Shown here piece by piece: positions 1 through 11,015 of a DNA stretch of 64,000 bases. This stretch comes from Lyophyllum atratum (Eukaryota; Basidiomycota; Agaricomycetes; Agaricales; Lyophyllaceae). Positions within the stretch are counted from its first letter, which is position 1. Each line of letters opens with the position of its first letter. The notes beneath the pieces were generated by a model that was given only the letters and a program-made list of their open reading frames with translations, did not search any database and was not told the origin of the DNA. The translations under genes and the position numbers were made by a program. The DNA is taken from assembly GCA_014905825.1 (NCBI GenBank), contig JACGCN010000018.1, forward strand, positions 434,001 through 498,000, written 5' to 3'.

Positions 1-1321
1 ATGCTCGCGGTCTCGTACTCTGCTTGGAATATTCGCCCTCGCTCTTTGACCATCCACCTATACCGAAGGTTCAGTGAAGGCAGGACTGTATGGACGACGA
101 CGTACTGTAGCAGCTCATTGACATAATCCCGCACAAGCGCGACCGATTCTGGGTCCAAGCTGGAGCTGGCGATCATGCCAGGCAGGCTCACTACGAGGTG
201 TCCAGTCCAATCAGGTCCAGAGGTGATGGAAAGGATGTATGTACGCACCCAGCATCCGGAGCAGGTGCTCCGCGCCGTATACGGCGCTCACCTCCTTCTC
301 CTGCCCGATGATAACCTGCTGTCCAGTTTTATACTTCTTCCGGACTTCAGCGTACTGGGGCCGTTCGAAGCGGTAGAGTAGGTTCGCGCCGAGCGAGCGG
401 TCGAAGTAGACTATTAGGCCGGAGACGATGCTCGAGATTAGTAGAGCGGGATCGCGAAGGCTGAGTGTGCGTTTTTTTCAGCAGGGAGGGAGGGTGTGAG
501 GGGAAGACGACGTACTGTGCTGGCTTTTTCTCGGTGATGTAAGCGGCGAATTCGTCGAGGAGTTCGACGACTGTGGGGGTGCGGGGTATTGTCACTAGCT
601 GAGTGCAAGGGTGAGTGGTGCGGCTTGGCTGTAGCGGTTGAAGTACTCGCACCTGGTTGTTTTTCGTCACCGCCTCCCAGTCGTCGACCAACTGCGTTTT
701 GAGGATTTCTGGGAGGTTGAGCCTCAGATCAGGTTTCTTGCTGCTCTCGTCCTATATGGATTTGCATGGACCGGATGAGCACGGTTAAAAACAGGGAGAG
801 ACGGTGTACGCACCTCTTCTCGGCCCCGCTTCGTCCCCCTCGTCCCGTCCTTGCGCGCACCGACCCGCGTGCCCGCGCCGCCCTCCTTCATCCCCGCCTT
901 GGGCCCACGCGACGAGGACCCGGCACCGGTGGGAGGGGGGGCGTTGGTGCGCTGCAGCTGCTTTTGCACGTCGATGTTGGCTTCGTTGTGTTTGAGCAGC
1001 CGGGTGTGCGGCACCCATTCGTCCCAACTATTCGACAGGCCAAAAATTCAGTATGGGCTGGTAATATGGATTTGAGGGTGAGGATGAATGAGTGGGGATT
1101 GGGTACTGGATGCCTGGGGGTGTATGTTGGGGTGGTACGCACGTTTGCTTCCAGCCTTTGTAGTGTACGAAGCAGTGGTGGCCCACCGCGCCGGTGATGG
1201 TGGTTTCTTCAGTGAAGTCGGCGACTTTGAGTACTTTGGCCTCGTAGATGAGGGGTCCGTGATAGCATAGGACGCGTTCGTTTGGTGTAAAGGTGATGGG
1301 GGGAGAGGACGAGGTCGACAT
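1..1321 (-). CDS. EAF3: Eaf3/MRG15-type chromodomain and MRG-domain protein (3' end outside window)
   Basis: This is a chromatin reader of the Eaf3/MRG15 family. Known family members bind methylated H3K36 and act in NuA4 histone acetyltransferase and Rpd3S deacetylase complexes in the nucleus. The start is the ATG at 1319-1321 ([11 protein letters not shown]). A chromo-barrel follows ([17 protein letters not shown], then [13 protein letters not shown]), then a basic Gly/Arg/Lys linker, then the MRG domain ([79 protein letters not shown]). By eye the exons are 1143-1321, 814-1027, 653-751, 516-598, 249-460, 106-190 and 1-57, all with GT-AG introns and continuous frame. The last residues and the stop lie beyond position 1. 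Confidence is high for the family; exact exon ends are inferred. Confidence 0.92.
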
Positions 1322-2179
1322 GGCAGTTAGCTGGGTGGGGGTCAGTAGGAAGCAATTCAACCTCCGTTTCCGGTTCTCATCACGATCACATTCGACCAAA
1401 TCTTGTCCATGCCATTGAACTGAATTCTATGTACAGACCTACTGCGACACGTCAAGTACAGATACACGGGTGTTCCGAGGTGCAGGACAGAACAATCTAG
1501 GTAGGAACATCGTGATGATCGTCTCCAAGGAAGGAAAGGGAATAGGAGATCCTCGTAAAACCCAAGTAAATAAGTGAGGAGAGTTGGGAAGTGTTGGATG
1601 TGGGATAGAGATGCCATGATAGAGTTCAACAGCAGTACAAAAGCAAAGAGCAAAGAGCAGCGTATAATATACATTATAAGTTTTAAAGACATACAGCATG
1701 ATCAAAACAGAAGCGTTGGGAAGTGGACGATCGGGTAAAGCCTGAAGATTTCGGACAAGAATTCAGGTCAGGGCGTTTATCACACAGGTGGGGAACAGAA
1801 GACGTACAGGGCATTTAGGACCAATGCCCCTGCCGCGAGATCCGCAACACCTGGAATGATGGGAACGGTCGTCGGGAGCGGCGGCAGGGGGGATCACCCG
1901 GCCACGAATGGCGCAAGATGAGCTGATACCTGGGAAGGCTTCGGAGGTAGGAATCGCCCAAATATCCGATTCGAAAGCGAACTTCCCAGTTGCTGAATGG
2001 GATGGAGTCGACAACCCGAGGAGAAGTGGAGGCAGAAAACGCGACCATTCCCTTCCCTTTTGGGTCCCCAGATTTGGGGTGTTTTAGAGCTCTTTGGAGA
2101 CTAGGAAGGTCGGTCAGCCTGGCTTTACGTTTCAGGGAAGCACCTACACTCAGAGCACCACCGCCCGAACCTTCGCCTA
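1322..2179. other. Intergenic: Eaf3 upstream region and casein kinase 3' flank
   Basis: This 858 bp stretch lies between two minus-strand genes. I see no convincing gene. A minus-strand reading frame at 1815-2228 overlaps the end of the kinase gene and could be an alternative last exon, but no splice pair demands it. The stretch should hold the Eaf3 promoter (next to 1321) and the kinase 3' UTR (next to 2180). Confidence 0.5.
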
Positions 2180-3435
2180 CTATCTCCACTCCTGTCTCCC
2201 GGAGGATCCCACCTTCCTCTTGTGACACGCCTCACAAAACCGCCGCTTCGCACCCTCATGCCCCTCGCTGACACTGCGTCCACCGTGTCCAGATCGGCTA
2301 CCGCTAGCTTTCGGTACACTCCAGTCATACACAGCGTCGTATTCAACCCCTACTCTTCCTGCTAACCCACGGAACAGCGCCCGTAGTCCTTCGTAATCAG
2401 GCAGGTCGTCAAACTCAAGCCCCCGCGCGTAGCGGTAGAGGACATCAAACTCGGGAGGAAGGCCAAGTGTCAATAGCGGCTCTGTCTCTAATTTGGCGTC
2501 CCGAATGAGGTCCCAGGTCGCCGAAACTGGGTTGTAGTGGTGTGGCGGTATCGGGGACTCCGGATCGGGGTTAGACAGTGATGGTGATGGTGGTGGGGGT
2601 GGTGAATTTGGTGCACGTATTTTCCGCCATGGAAGCGTTCCGCGGAGGAAGTAGATAAGCATGTAGGCCAGGGATTCGAGGTCGTCTCTTCGGGACGATT
2701 CTGGGGGCTAGCTGAATCATAACAATGGAAGGTGGAAGACACGTTAAACTCACCGACTCCGAGATGGGTGTTGATGGCTGCAAAAAGCGAGGTGCCTACG
2801 CCATGATAGTCGTCCTGCTTATAAGGGATGTGATTGGATGTTTTAGAGTCGCGGAATTTTTTAGCGAGGCCAAAGTCGATAACATTGACCATATGGGCGG
2901 CGTTGCCTGTGCCCATAACGAAGTTTGCGGGCTTGATGTCGCGGTGTACGAGCGAGTGGGTGTGAATAAACTCGATGCGAGATATCTGTGGCGGAGAGGG
3001 TTCAGTTCAGGGGTTACGGATGAGTGGGACGCGACTGACAAGCTGATCTGCGAGAAGCAGCACGGTCTTGAGTGAGAAATGGCGATTGCACATCTTGAAG
3101 AGGTCTTCCAGCGAAGGCCCCAGGAGATCAATGACCATGACATTGTAGTCGCCCTGTCGCCCCGACCACATAATCCACGGCACGCCTGTACCACCCATCA
3201 GTGTCTTGTAGATTTTCGACTCCTGCCTTAAGGGACTGTTTGTATTGTTTTTACTGGAAATAGCGGGCTCGAGCTTGATGGCCACCTCCTTGCCTGCAAC
3301 AGTGTGGACTCCCAGGAAGACAGTGCCTGACTTCACGTCAGTTGGTGGGTAGAAAGTAGGCAAAATATGCGTACCGCAACCGCCGTTCGCAATCTCCTCT
3401 TCCAGGCGATACTTGCCTCCAAAGGTGAAGTCCAT
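2180..3435 (-). CDS. Casein kinase 1 family Ser/Thr protein kinase
   Basis: The product is a CK1-type Ser/Thr kinase. The start is the ATG at 3433-3435 ([15 protein letters not shown]). The Gly-rich loop reads [12 protein letters not shown], the ATP-binding lysine sits in EVAIKLE, the catalytic loop is [13 protein letters not shown], and DFGLA is the metal-binding motif. The CK1 signature follows in [18 protein letters not shown], then [22 protein letters not shown] and [19 protein letters not shown]. Exons by eye are 3375-3435, 3040-3326, 2754-2985 and 2180-2700, giving about 366 aa, close to a catalytic core with a short tail. The tail ends in a Cys-containing basic stretch; a further intron near the end is possible. 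It is divergent to Cdc73 across 115 bp. Which CK1 subfamily it belongs to cannot be settled here. Confidence 0.9.
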
Positions 3436-3550
3436 GAGGGGAGGAGGATAGCGACAGCACAAGACCGAAACTCGAACAAACGCGTTTCTTTGTCAGCAGT
3501 TGATAACTTATATTCCCACCGTCACCATAGTCTTCTCGACACCGCTGACG
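3436..3550. promoter_or_regulatory. Divergent promoter between casein kinase 1 and Cdc73
   Basis: The start codons of two divergent genes are only 115 bp apart (3435 minus, 3551 plus), so both core promoters and 5' UTRs must lie here or overlap the genes. This is inferred from gene placement; no specific factor site is claimed. Confidence 0.6.
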
Positions 3551-5180
3551 ATGGGCTCAAATACTGACGCTCTCCTCAGCCTACGACAGGCCATAAAATC
3601 CAAGGATCCCATTACTTATTCCAACGACGATGGACCGTGCTCCTCTCTTCCCAGCGCAACCCACCTCGTCCTCTCGCCATCTATTTCGCTGCCAAAGTCC
3701 AGTCCAACGCGATATCTGAAAACTGGCGTGACCAGCGCCTCGGGGCCGTCTGATTTCTTCTCTGTCGAGGCCGTCTACCTTGCTTGGCTACTACGTGATG
3801 CCGCTGGTGCGGATTACATGAAACAGGCGAGAGAGAATGGCCTGGCAGTGGGTTTTGTTAGTGTTACGGAGAGGAAGAACGTCGTGGATTGGTTGGAGGG
3901 ACGGATTAATGACACTCCGAGGATTGTTTCGCTCGCCTGTGAGTCCCTTCAAAGTAAGCCTTGTCCGGGAGATTGACCCTGCGATAGCGGATTCGACCAC
4001 TCCGCCTGGGACTCCATCTCGGACGGCGGCACATGCTACAGTCGCTACCCCTTACAAGTCCCACGCTGAACCTGCTTCTTCCTCCCCTTCGAAACGCCGC
4101 TATGTTGCTGACCCACAGGATGTCGAGGTGGTAAAGAAGATCAAGCAGAATGAAGTTGAACTGAGAGACCGGAATACTGTTCTTCGCGGTATCAAACCAA
4201 ATGTAAGCTCTAGATATATCACTTTCTTACACTCCCTGACAGCCTGTGTAGAACTTCTCATCCGTTAGGACAGTATACGCTGAGAAACTCAAGAAGTTGA
4301 AAGAATCCAGTAAACCTGGCGCCGTTCCTACATCTGTTGTATCTTCAGCAGGTAGTCCCCTCCAACGTTTCATCCTCATATATCTGATCAATCATGTGTA
4401 GATGCGAAATTGCTGGCTCGGAAAGCTCGTGCGTACCTCTCTTGACATCAATATGGCCTATGGATCATTCAACATTTACCAGGCAACAACTTCCCAATCA
4501 TTATGATCTCATCCTCTCCTACTGCCCTCATCACAATGCACAACGTCAAACGGTTCTTCCAAGAATCTGCGTAAATCAATCTTCTACTCAGTTGTTCTAT
4601 TCGCTTCTAACCCGTTTCTAGATTTGAGCCTTCGCAAGAGGCGAGGGCACGTGCCGCCGCTGAAGGTAACACGCGCCCTGAAGACATGATCCCTATCTAC
4701 CGCAAGCGAACGCACATCGACTCCAGTGGCAAGGAGACAGAGACACAGGCGAGATATTTCGTCGTCGATAGCGTGGAAGCGCTTTCGAAATTCGGTGCAG
4801 ATGCGTGGGATCGCGTAGTATGTGTGATGACGACGGGACAGGCATGGCAGTTCCGGCCGTACAAGTGGAATGAGCCCATACAGCTATTTCATCACGGTGT
4901 GTGATCCTAGTTTTATTTTGTTGACCGCTCTCTGATGGTTCTGTGTAGTCAAAGGGATATATGTGTCGTGGTCCAATGACCCGCCTAATACGAAGATCAA
5001 AGATTGGAACGTGATGGAACTCAAGGTGCATTTGACCATTGTCTGCGCCCCCATCAAGCTGACGAGCCGTGGCAGATTGACCCACACCGACGTCACGTGG
5101 ATAAGTCCGTCGTTGCACACTTTTGGAAGACCCTCGACACCTGGATAGTAGCAAACAAACCATGGTTGATGAAGTCATGA
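3551..5180 (+). CDS. CDC73: Cdc73/parafibromin, Paf1 complex subunit
   Basis: The product is the Paf1-complex subunit Cdc73, which travels with RNA polymerase II and supports elongation and co-transcriptional histone modification. The start at 3551 (MGSNTDALLSLRQAI) fits the conserved short N-terminus; an in-frame upstream ATG at 3500 adds unconserved residues. Exons by eye: 3551-3938, 3988-4202, 4252-4351, 4402-4428, 4483-4570, 4622-4896, 4949-5025 and 5076-5180, total 1275 nt or 424 aa, frame kept across seven 49-54 bp introns. The middle region (VEVVKKIKQNEVELRDRNTVLRG) and the C-terminal Ras-like domain (ARYFVVDSVEALSKFGADAW, VCVMTTGQAWQFRPYKW, LFHHVKGIYVSW, VAHFWKTLDTWIVANKPWL) match the family. 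A 27 bp micro-exon (4402-4428) is notable. Very sure. Confidence 0.95.
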
Positions 5181-5517
5181 ATTGTGATAGTGTTACTCGG
5201 CCTTCTCGCATTTTCCTGTCGCTTTCTGTATGTGATTATTTTACCATTGCATTTTTTCTGGGGCAAGCAGCTGGAGGTCTACTACGGATAGGAGACCACA
5301 CTGACGGAACGTACCAAATAAACAGGAACGATGTGTATTGCAGAGAGATGAGATAATGAGAGCGAGGATGAGCAGGGGGAAAGGAAGGCGAGGAAGGGAA
5401 TATACGAGGGCGCGAGTATATATATGGAAGGAATGTGTTGCGTAAGTTGTAATAGGATTACACCCCTCCGGACTAAAAAAACAACCAACATGAAAAAAAT
5501 CGAAAGTGAAATGATAA
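5181..5517. other. Cdc73 3' flank up to the transposon block
   Basis: This 337 bp stretch contains no recognisable gene. It is the downstream flank of Cdc73 and ends at a TAA that may be the left target duplication of a Harbinger-like MITE (5515-5517). Confidence 0.5.
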
Positions 5518-5691
5518 AGAGCCTGTTCGGCAGAGGGCATGTCTGAATTGAGAACTACGGCGTCAACTCCGGCGATCACTACGGCGGCAAATACCGGCTG
5601 ACGCATCCACGCGCCCATGTGATGTTCGGGCGCTTCACCTTGTAGTTATTTCCAGTTTTTACCCTCACCTACTCCAGCGCTACCCGCCGTC

Positions 5692-7732
5692 ATGAGCTCA
5701 TATCAACCTCGGCTGGACCACAAGAATTGCTGTATGAAATGTGGATCCTTCACGCGCGTCCAACTCGCTCGAGGTGGCCAAAATCCAGGCCATTACTATC
5801 TACATGTAAGCATAAACCTCCCAACACAACGACCCGCCTAATCCTCGAGTCTTACAGTGTAGTTCATGTAACAATTTCCATTATACCTTTCCCGAGACTG
5901 TACAGGATATCCCTCAAGACCAGCTTCCAAGTTTTTCGGCCCTCGAATCTCCACTACCCATGTCCCTCAGCCAGCCAACTCGGACCCTGTCTGCAACGAC
6001 AACCGCCTCTCTGTTGACCGCGAAACGAGCCGCCGCTCACAGCCCAACCCTAGCTGTCCTCGCGGCCAGTGCATCTCTGTTAGCTACCAAGCAGTCTGGT
6101 GTTTGCGACCGTCTTGGTTGCCGCCGCTCCAGTCATCGTTCGTGCATTAACCGTTACTGCAAGACATGCTGTATCATTGATAAGGGTGGCTGCGCGGCAC
6201 CAATGCATCATGTCAGTAAGCTCTCTGAGCGCGAGCGCAAGAAGGCCCGGGCTCCGGACCTAGCACAGCTGTCCGGCACCAGTGAGTTTGAGCACTTCCT
6301 CAACACGGAAGTCCACCTACACAATGAGCAAGAGAAACAAGCCTTGGAGGCCCAACATGCTGCGGATGCTGCAGAGATCGAGGCTGAGCTGGAGGAGCAG
6401 GAGGAGCACGACTTCCAGCAAATGGCAGCCCAGTCGCGCGCCATGTTCCGACCGTCGCCATCTCCTTCATCTCCCGTCATTCCATCATCTAACCTCATCC
6501 TGTCTCCGCCTCCCGTTGCCTCGTCATCTCTTTCCCTCTTGCGCCCACCTCCTGTCGCACCGTCACGGCGCTCCATCTCGTCTCCACCACCTGCCACACC
6601 GTCGTCTATGGTCCCGTCTCAGTTCCAGCCAGCGACATCACAGATCACTGTTGTGGACAGTGCCTCAAAGCGGCCGACAATCACAAGACATATGTCCGCT
6701 CTCTGGATGCGTGATCCCCTAGACAGCATACATACCACACTTCCGAAGAAACCCGCCCTTCGCTTAGATCCTGATATCATACGCAAGTTTTACCTCGTCT
6801 ATTGGGACTCGGACATCCTGCCAGCCACCATTCATTGTGTTCAGGAGTGCCCGCGCTGGCCTATGTGGAGCGTCAGCGATGCCCCGCTCTTGTGTAAGGC
6901 GCTTGGTATCGAGGCCACGGCCCTTGAAACATATAACATGGCAGCATCCTTCTGGTTCGGGATAGGCGACACCTACCCACACAAGGTCACCACAGCTAGC
7001 TACGTTCTCATGCGCCGCCGTGCTGTGATGTGCACCGATCTCGACGACCTACTTGGCCGGCTGTTCAAGAAGCCCACCCATCTCCGGTCTAATATGAAAG
7101 GCGAGCGCCAGCACATTGCTCGCTCATTGAAGGCACGCCAACTAAGCCCCATCTACGTCGACTCTGACTCCGAAGTGGAGTTTGTCGAAGCTTTTTCTAG
7201 CCCTTTGCCGAAGCGTCGCAAGATCAAGCAAGAACCAAGCGACGACACCACCCGCGTACACCGTCGGCCCCGTCTCTCGCCTCTGGTCATTCCAGACACC
7301 GCGGCTGCTCGCCACTCGGCTTCGGCCTCTCTTCCATCCACCTCGGCATCTTCCACCTCAGCCTTTTCGCCATTATTCCGGCCATCAGACGCGCAGTCTC
7401 CCTCAACACCTGCCTCTTCCCGCTCCACGTCACCTACTGCTCCCCTCTCCCCTGAAAGCCCACTTGTGCTCAGTGACAGGAAGTGGCCACATGGGATGTA
7501 CACAGTAGATATGTGCAAGGGGTTCAAAGCCATGGACGGGGATCTGCATGGCAACCTCGCGGGTCAGTTTTCGAAGGTCTTCAAGCAGACCTTTACTTCA
7601 AGTACCTACCACGATGCACGTAGGCGCTGGCGCACTGCAACCGAAGCTCGAAGGGAAGCTGCATTGGCTGGGAAGCGCACCCCGAGTGGGCTCTGGTCTG
7701 AATTCTCGCGTCAAGTGCCTCTCAAGGGATGA
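5692..7732 (+). CDS. KDZ transposon companion protein, Cys-rich N-terminus, function unknown
   Basis: This is a two-exon gene (5692-5805, 5858-7732; a GTAAGC..CAG intron of 52 bp) encoding 662 aa with no internal stop. Residues 14-42 hold a possible zinc ribbon (CMKC, then CSSC, the second pair created by splicing). Residues 121-155 hold a second Cys/His-rich cluster (CDRLGC, CINRYCKTCC, then a His pair). Residues 193-229 are an acidic, helix-prone Glu/Gln run, followed by long Ser/Pro-rich disorder. Residues 488-497 (LPKRRKIKQE) combine a basic nuclear-localisation motif with a SUMO acceptor consensus, preceded by IYVDSDSE, which resembles a SUMO-interacting motif. A conserved-looking C-terminal block (YTVDMCKGFKAMD to GLWSEFSRQ) may bind DNA. 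It sits inside the KDZ inverted repeats, so a role in transposition is inferred; no biochemical function is claimed. Confidence 0.8.
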
Positions 7733-7929
7733 CCTTTTTTCATCCCCTCGTCATCATTGTATTTGTAGCCCTTTGTTGATTTGTAGTATACTGCGACCGA
7801 TACCCGTCTATCAGCCTTGTCACTTTGTTGTACCCTGCGACTCCTCTCGCGTCTGTATGTCCTCATCATTGATTTGTATTCAATATTGTCACGACCAATT
7901 GTATGCCTTGTTCCTGTACCAAGTACTAC

Positions 7930-10105
7930 TTATATTACACGAGGATGGCTCCTGTTCACCTGCAGCCTCTTGATCACCTCAATGTTTCGCAAACGTATCA
8001 TCTCGTCGAGGAAAAAGTCATACTTCGCAGGGAGCATCTCTCGGCACATTGAGTGGTACCCTCCAAGCCAAGCATTTGTCTGCTCTGCGACTGATGTGTT
8101 GAAGAACCACGCTCCTTTCTCGTCCATCAACTCCGGGTACATTGCAGGATTGCAGTGTACTTGCAGAACTCATGTGTTACCTTGTGCTTGTTTAGAAAGT
8201 GCCATACGTCGACACACATCCCAATCCCATCAAACCAGGGGTCCTTCGAGTTCATCACCTGCTGCTTTGCATCACAATTGGTATCGTAGGAAATGTGCTC
8301 GGGCTTTTGTGCACCGGAGACTGAGTGCGCATTCTTGACCATCACCTGAGAAGGAGGAACATGGTTAGATAGTTACCAAGACGAACACAATTTGATCTAC
8401 TAAGAAATTCGAGACAGCCTCTGCTTCATACATTGTCGCACGAGCAAAGATGACGCCGCATGGGCGAACTAAGGTCTGCTCATTATGGGTGCGTTGCCGT
8501 CCAAAATGAGCCTTGAGCTTGGTGTTGCCGGTTGGTGATTTTGAGGGACATGGCTCCTCCACAGCGAGATCATCGACGACCCCGACTGAGCCTGGATCTT
8601 CGGCATTGAGTATCCGCACTGCATCTCCATCGATCTCAAACCATTCAACCTCCTCCTCTACATCAACTCTTCCCGGTTCAGCTGATGTGGGTATCGCTTC
8701 TGCTGGATGCATTCTCCATCTGTACATGATGAGCAGCCATCGAGCATGTCTTTGTTTTACCCACAACAGGCAGCGAGCACCCATTGACAGCACATATGGA
8801 ATGGTAATCGAAGTGGACCCTGCAGAATCGATGGCGGTTGTTTTCCAACGGATCAAGACACCGAAAAACCCCACAGCGAGGACGGCCCATGCTGAGTCCA
8901 TCCCCTACGATGACTTGACATTTTCCTGCGTAAATATTAGGGAAGAGTTCTGTGAGCGAGGAAGTGCACACTTACGATATTCACCATCCATTTGATAAAT
9001 GCGCATACATTTGTCACAAGCATGTCGCACCACATCAGGCTGTCCAGTAAGGATGAACTTGTTATTACGGTCTACCATTGCCGTATTGAATCGATCCTTC
9101 TGATCACCTGTATGCGGGACTTGAAGAATAGTGTTTTGGCTTTGATGATCATCGAGAAGTGCGGAAATAATAAACGCATCCCACACATGCTTTGTCGTCA
9201 ACTCTCCGCCAAACTGCCAGTCGCCACGAGTAGGATGTTGCTGAACCGTGAGAGCCATTTCGTAGAGTCGAGCTGCATTGGACGCGGAGAACCTAGGACC
9301 ACAGGTGACAGGTGCTTGCCACTCAGCCTCAGAGTGAACAGAATCTTAAGATTAACATACCAACCGAGGAGCATTTGGCTCGTCCAGAGTTTTACCACCT
9401 TCTCCTCGACAAAGTGATGTTCCCCAACCTGCATATACTGAGGTTTCTCTACATAATATGTCCGCATCCCACCATGCACACTGAAGTTGTTGTGATAATT
9501 TGTATTACATGCTTTAGGTTGGTCAACGACACATTCAGTATTTGAGGTGGCAACGGCAAACCTACTTGGGCAGGTAAGGTGGATTGACCATGCCGGCTGG
9601 ACCCCATCATCCAATGTGTATACTACGACTTGGCGTTGCTGCTCCTTCTTTAATGGGGTTGTCCATGGGCAATCTGGGTCGATGCAATGGCTTGATGGAG
9701 GGTACAAAGTGATGGGTGCTGTGCAGCTGTTAACGTTGTTACACAGCTTCTTCGACCGACGACAGACGTACTGAGTCCAAGTGCCCGTCCATGCTCCTCA
9801 AATAAGTCATAGTCCTCCCTGCGACGTGATGTGGGGCTTGCACTCCAGACATGATGCTTGAGAATATCCCAGGAATCTGCAATGCAGTCTGACGGAATCC
9901 CTACAGCCCTACTCAGGAACTCAGCCACACTGGGAGGGAGAATGTCGGGCGCGTGATTCTCATCAGACTGGTGTAAAGGTTGTGGTTGAAGAATGTCGCG
10001 TTTTAATGATGAAGTGAGTCTAATAAACGTGATTACTTGGTCTAGGGTTAGACCGCATAGGATAGGGTGACTCCCAAGCTGTGATAAAGCTGGTATGAAG
10101 CTCAT
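7930..10105 (-). pseudogene. KDZ transposase with CxC5 and CxC6 clusters, frame-broken
   Basis: Start at the ATG at 10103-10105 (MSFIPALSQLGSHP). After splicing, the CxC5 cluster reads HCIDPDCPW, LDDGVQPAWSIHL, CPTCNTNYHNNFS and VGEHHFVEEKV. GGELTTKHVWDAF and the CxC6 cluster follow (CGVFRCLDP, HRFCRVHFDYHSICAVNGC). The KDZ catalytic part has HFGRQRTHNEQ, then ISYDTNCD and VDVWHF, and ends with the Glu region FNTSVAEQTNAWLGGYH. Several GT-AG introns restore frame, but two places do not join: near 8690 after HHVQMEN, and near 8150-8165 between HEFCK and CNPAMYPEL, where a 2-nt discrepancy has no intron signal. All three expected acidic residues are visible, so inactivation is by frameshift and looks recent. 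It is the enzyme gene of the KDZ element. Confidence 0.82.
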
Positions 10106-11015
10106 GGAGAGAGGCAAGGGAGAGGTAGAGGCAACACGACGCGACGCGACACATCGATCCGCATATTACCCGGCAATGAGCGGCCCAGTTGAGCCGCCGT
10201 AGCGATCACCGGAGTAAATGCCGGTGTGTCAGCCGTAGTTCTCAATTCCGACACTTTCTGGTTCGGCAGCAGAATCTGATTCGGATTCTGTCGGCGATTC
10301 TGCCCAAATAAGAAATTGTGAGAATCAGAAGATGTGACAGGCTGTGACCTCACGCGTGCTCTCGTGTCAAATCCGATTTGTCTTGCCTCGTGTCGTGGTA
10401 AAATGCAGCGTGCCACCCATAGTCATCTGCCAAATGTGCGGCGGGAACTTCTATTTGCTTCTTTTTCTATGTTTAAGGCACCCAGCCATGCTATTATGCT
10501 GTATGCAAGTCTGTGCTATCGGAAGCAGCCTTATCATAAGTACCTCAGCTCTCTCATGCAAAGATTGGGTTCAAAAGCTCATCGATCATCTGTGGACTTC
10601 AGATCGCATATCGCATGGGCTACGGATGTGTCTTCATGTATTCATGAGGCAGGCATCGCGTCGAGAGGCAGGTATCGCGTCGAGGAAGTCGACAATGATC
10701 TAATCTATTATCTAAATGTTGCGGAGTCTTGCGGTCACTCATGCTGTCACACCAATTCTGCCATTTGTCATATCTACTATATTTGGCAAAATCGACCGCA
10801 GAATCTGAATCCGATTCTGCTGCTGAACAGGCTCTAAGTTAGAGCCTGTTCAGTACGGATCACTTTCAGCACCAGTTCGGATTCCAGGTCAAGTTCAGTG
10901 TGACGTTCTCTGTGACATGTTGGTCAGCAACCCAAATTTTGATGTCGCGCTCGGCGTCATAGTAGCTGCGCATCTTCGAGACACATTCACGCATCCATTT
11001 GCATGTTTTCCTGCC

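Larger units (their letters stand above)
5534..10260. mobile_element. KDZ-superfamily DNA transposon, two genes
   Basis: The element is 4727 bp and flanked by the direct repeat GTTCGGCAG (5525-5533 and 10261-10269). KDZ elements are known to duplicate about 8 bp, so one base may be chance. The ends are imperfect inverted repeats sharing AATTGAGAACTACGGC (left, near 5545-5560; right, reverse complement near 10233-10248), followed by related GC-rich motifs with ACTACGGCGGC and CCGGTATTTGCC variants. Inside are a plus-strand companion gene (5692-7732) and a minus-strand CxC5/CxC6 KDZ transposase (7930-10105), arranged tail to tail with about 200 bp between their stops. The family is known from basidiomycetes; assignment rests on the transposase motifs. 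Confidence 0.85.
5518..10835. mobile_element. Harbinger-like MITE interrupted by a KDZ transposon
   Basis: The left tip at 5518 reads AGAGCCTGTTCGGCAG. After the KDZ insertion the MITE resumes at 10261 with GTTCGGCAGCAGAATCTG and ends near 10835. The reverse complement of the right end (AGAGCCTGTTCAGCAGCAGA) matches the left tip plus the 10261 sequence, so the two parts form one element of about 600 bp with inverted ends. A TAA occurs next to both ends (5515-5517 and 10835-10837), as expected for PIF/Harbinger target duplications, although one base of offset makes the exact edge uncertain. It contains no gene of its own. Confidence 0.7.

Noticed and set aside
766..1197. 143-codon plus frame antisense to Eaf3
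   Set aside because: It lies opposite spliced Eaf3 exons and introns with no domain or splice support; a shadow frame.
5241..5618. 125-codon minus frame spanning the Cdc73 flank and the MITE tip
   Set aside because: It crosses the KDZ insertion edge and has no motif, so it cannot be an old gene.
6208..6597. 129-codon minus frame opposite the KDZ companion
   Set aside because: Gly/Asp/Arg-rich text mirrors the Ser/Pro-rich plus-strand disorder.
10334..10837. 167-codon frame in the MITE body
   Set aside because: It reads through the MITE's inverted repeats and has no domain.
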